Source: Candidatus Poseidoniaceae archaeon (lineage in GTDB: Archaea > Thermoplasmatota > Poseidoniia > Poseidoniales > Poseidoniaceae). Taken from it: DNA of 5,435 nt. Position 1 is the stretch's first letter. Every line of letters starts with the position of its first letter. The notes under the pieces are model-generated. The model was not told the DNA's origin and made no database searches. It worked only from the letters and a program-made list of their open reading frames with translations. The stretch lies in the NCBI GenBank assembly GCA_013330015.1, contig DUJC01000139.1:1-5435 (forward strand), written 5' to 3'. Made by a program: the position numbers and the translations under genes. Positions 4,573-5,435 of this stretch are shown in pieces.

Positions 4573-5435
4573 ATGGACACCTCGAACTATGAGGACCTGA
4601 TGGCGGAATACGCCGGTCTGTTCAAGCGTCTGTCCGTTCCGATTCTTGTTGTGTCTGCGCTTCTAACCGTGGCACTGTGTGCGCATCTCTTGACGTCGCC
4701 CCCTGAGTTTCGTACGGATTTGAACGATTTTGCTCCTAAATCGGATTCCAACAAAGCGCATGAAGAGATTCACGCCTATTTCCCTGATGAATCCAGGCCA
4801 ATGTTTGTCCATGTGACAGACGACAACGGTGGAAATGTCCTCAGCATTGATTCGCTCAAGCAAATGGATGCTGACCTTGCTGCACTTCAATCGGATGAGC
4901 GCGTTGAATTGACCGCTATCGTTTCATGGACAACTTCTCCAGGGATGATTCAAATCGCTCTCGATGAGCAATCGCCCGGAACAACGCTTTCTGATTATCA
5001 GGACTGGCCCTCGCTCGTCGATGCTGTTGTCGATGAAGATACGACATGTTCCATTAACCAAGACGATGCTTTGCTGAGTACCGTGAACTTTGTTGGTTCA
5101 GCACTCATCAACAAAAACTTGGACATCAGTAAAACCTGTTCGTACCTCGCTAATGGAGAAGGTGACGCAGTTCCTGCTGCTGATTCAACAGCGTGGGTGA
5201 TTGAGATTGATCCTGAACTACCAGAGGATGAACGTCGAGAAATCCAACATCAAATACGACTTGCATTTTCGGATGTCAGCGAAAATTCGGAACTTGATTA
5301 TGCTGTCGCATCTCTCGATCTTATGTCCTACGATATTGACCAAGGAACCTTCGATAATCTTGCATTGTTGATTCTGTTTGCAACATTGGTTGTCATCGCT
5401 CTCTTGTTTGTAGCATTCAGGAACATCAAAGGCGT
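4573..5435 (+). CDS. RND/MMPL-family exporter (partial, N-terminal part)
   Basis: The first 287 residues of a membrane exporter of the RND superfamily, continuing past the right edge. After a short cytoplasmic stretch, TM1 spans about residues 20-40 (VPILVVSALLTVALCAHLL). Next comes the characteristic FRTDLNDFAPKSDSNKAHEEI segment, where RND/MMPL proteins carry a D-x-F-x-P-like element followed by PMFVHV. A large extracytoplasmic loop of about 220 residues follows, and TM2 starts near 262 (LALLILFATLVVIALLFVAFR). This one-TM, large-loop, TM-bundle order is that of half an RND protein. The proton-relay TM4 lies outside the window. The loop holds two cysteines, C159 and C189, that could form a disulfide. 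Substrate is unknown; lipid-like or small amphiphilic compounds are typical of the superfamily. The start ATG 4573 has a TATA-like box 24 nt upstream. The nearest alternative is ATG 4600. Confidence 0.8.
   Translation, partial: MDTSNYEDLMAEYAGLFKRLSVPILVVSALLTVALCAHLLTSPPEFRTDLNDFAPKSDSNKAHEEIHAYFPDESRPMFVHVTDDNGGNVLSIDSLKQMDADLAALQSDERVELTAIVSWTTSPGMIQIALDEQSPGTTLSDYQDWPSLVDAVVDEDTTCSINQDDALLSTVNFVGSALINKNLDISKTCSYLANGEGDAVPAADSTAWVIEIDPELPEDERREIQHQIRLAFSDVSENSELDYAVASLDLMSYDIDQGTFDNLALLILFATLVVIALLFVAFRNIKG

Overview
The window looks like a gene-dense piece of an archaeal chromosome. An archaeal-type aEF1-beta, an Rpo11 (RpoL) RNA polymerase subunit, a COG2888-type zinc-ribbon translation protein next to aEF1-beta, an archaeal/eukaryotic-style TruD and a Sulfolobus-SSB-like single OB-fold protein all point that way. 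The moderate GC, many acidic secreted or surface proteins, an extracytoplasmic thioredoxin and an RND exporter would suit a planktonic euryarchaeon such as Marine Group II (Poseidoniales) or a relative in Thermoplasmatota. That placement is inference and was not tested.

Layout, left to right. (1) Minus strand: the first codons of an unidentified gene run off the left edge, preceded by a perfect 8-bp inverted repeat, and then a membrane-anchored extracytoplasmic thioredoxin-like protein. (2) A divergent intergenic region opens a plus-strand cluster: RlmE/FtsJ-type rRNA methyltransferase, small OB-fold protein, a 55-residue zinc-ribbon protein and aEF1-beta. The last two are coupled through a Shine-Dalgarno sequence that overlaps the stop codon. 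(3) The cluster meets a minus-strand rpoL-truD pair head-on, with 10 nt between the aEF1-beta and TruD stop codons and a 7-bp stem across the junction. (4) To the right of rpoL, an RND/MMPL-family exporter is transcribed divergently and runs off the right edge.

Together, the middle of the window is an informational block: rRNA 2'-O-methylation, tRNA pseudouridylation, an elongation factor, an RNA-binding zinc ribbon, an OB-fold nucleic-acid binder and an RNA polymerase assembly subunit. It is flanked by two envelope proteins. There is no gene-free stretch over 300 bases, and I saw no tRNA, rRNA, CRISPR array or insertion sequence. I see no previously undescribed multi-gene system. The points most worth following up are the paired Cys-to-Ser changes in the zinc-ribbon protein, two perfect palindromes, and the unresolved rpoL start.
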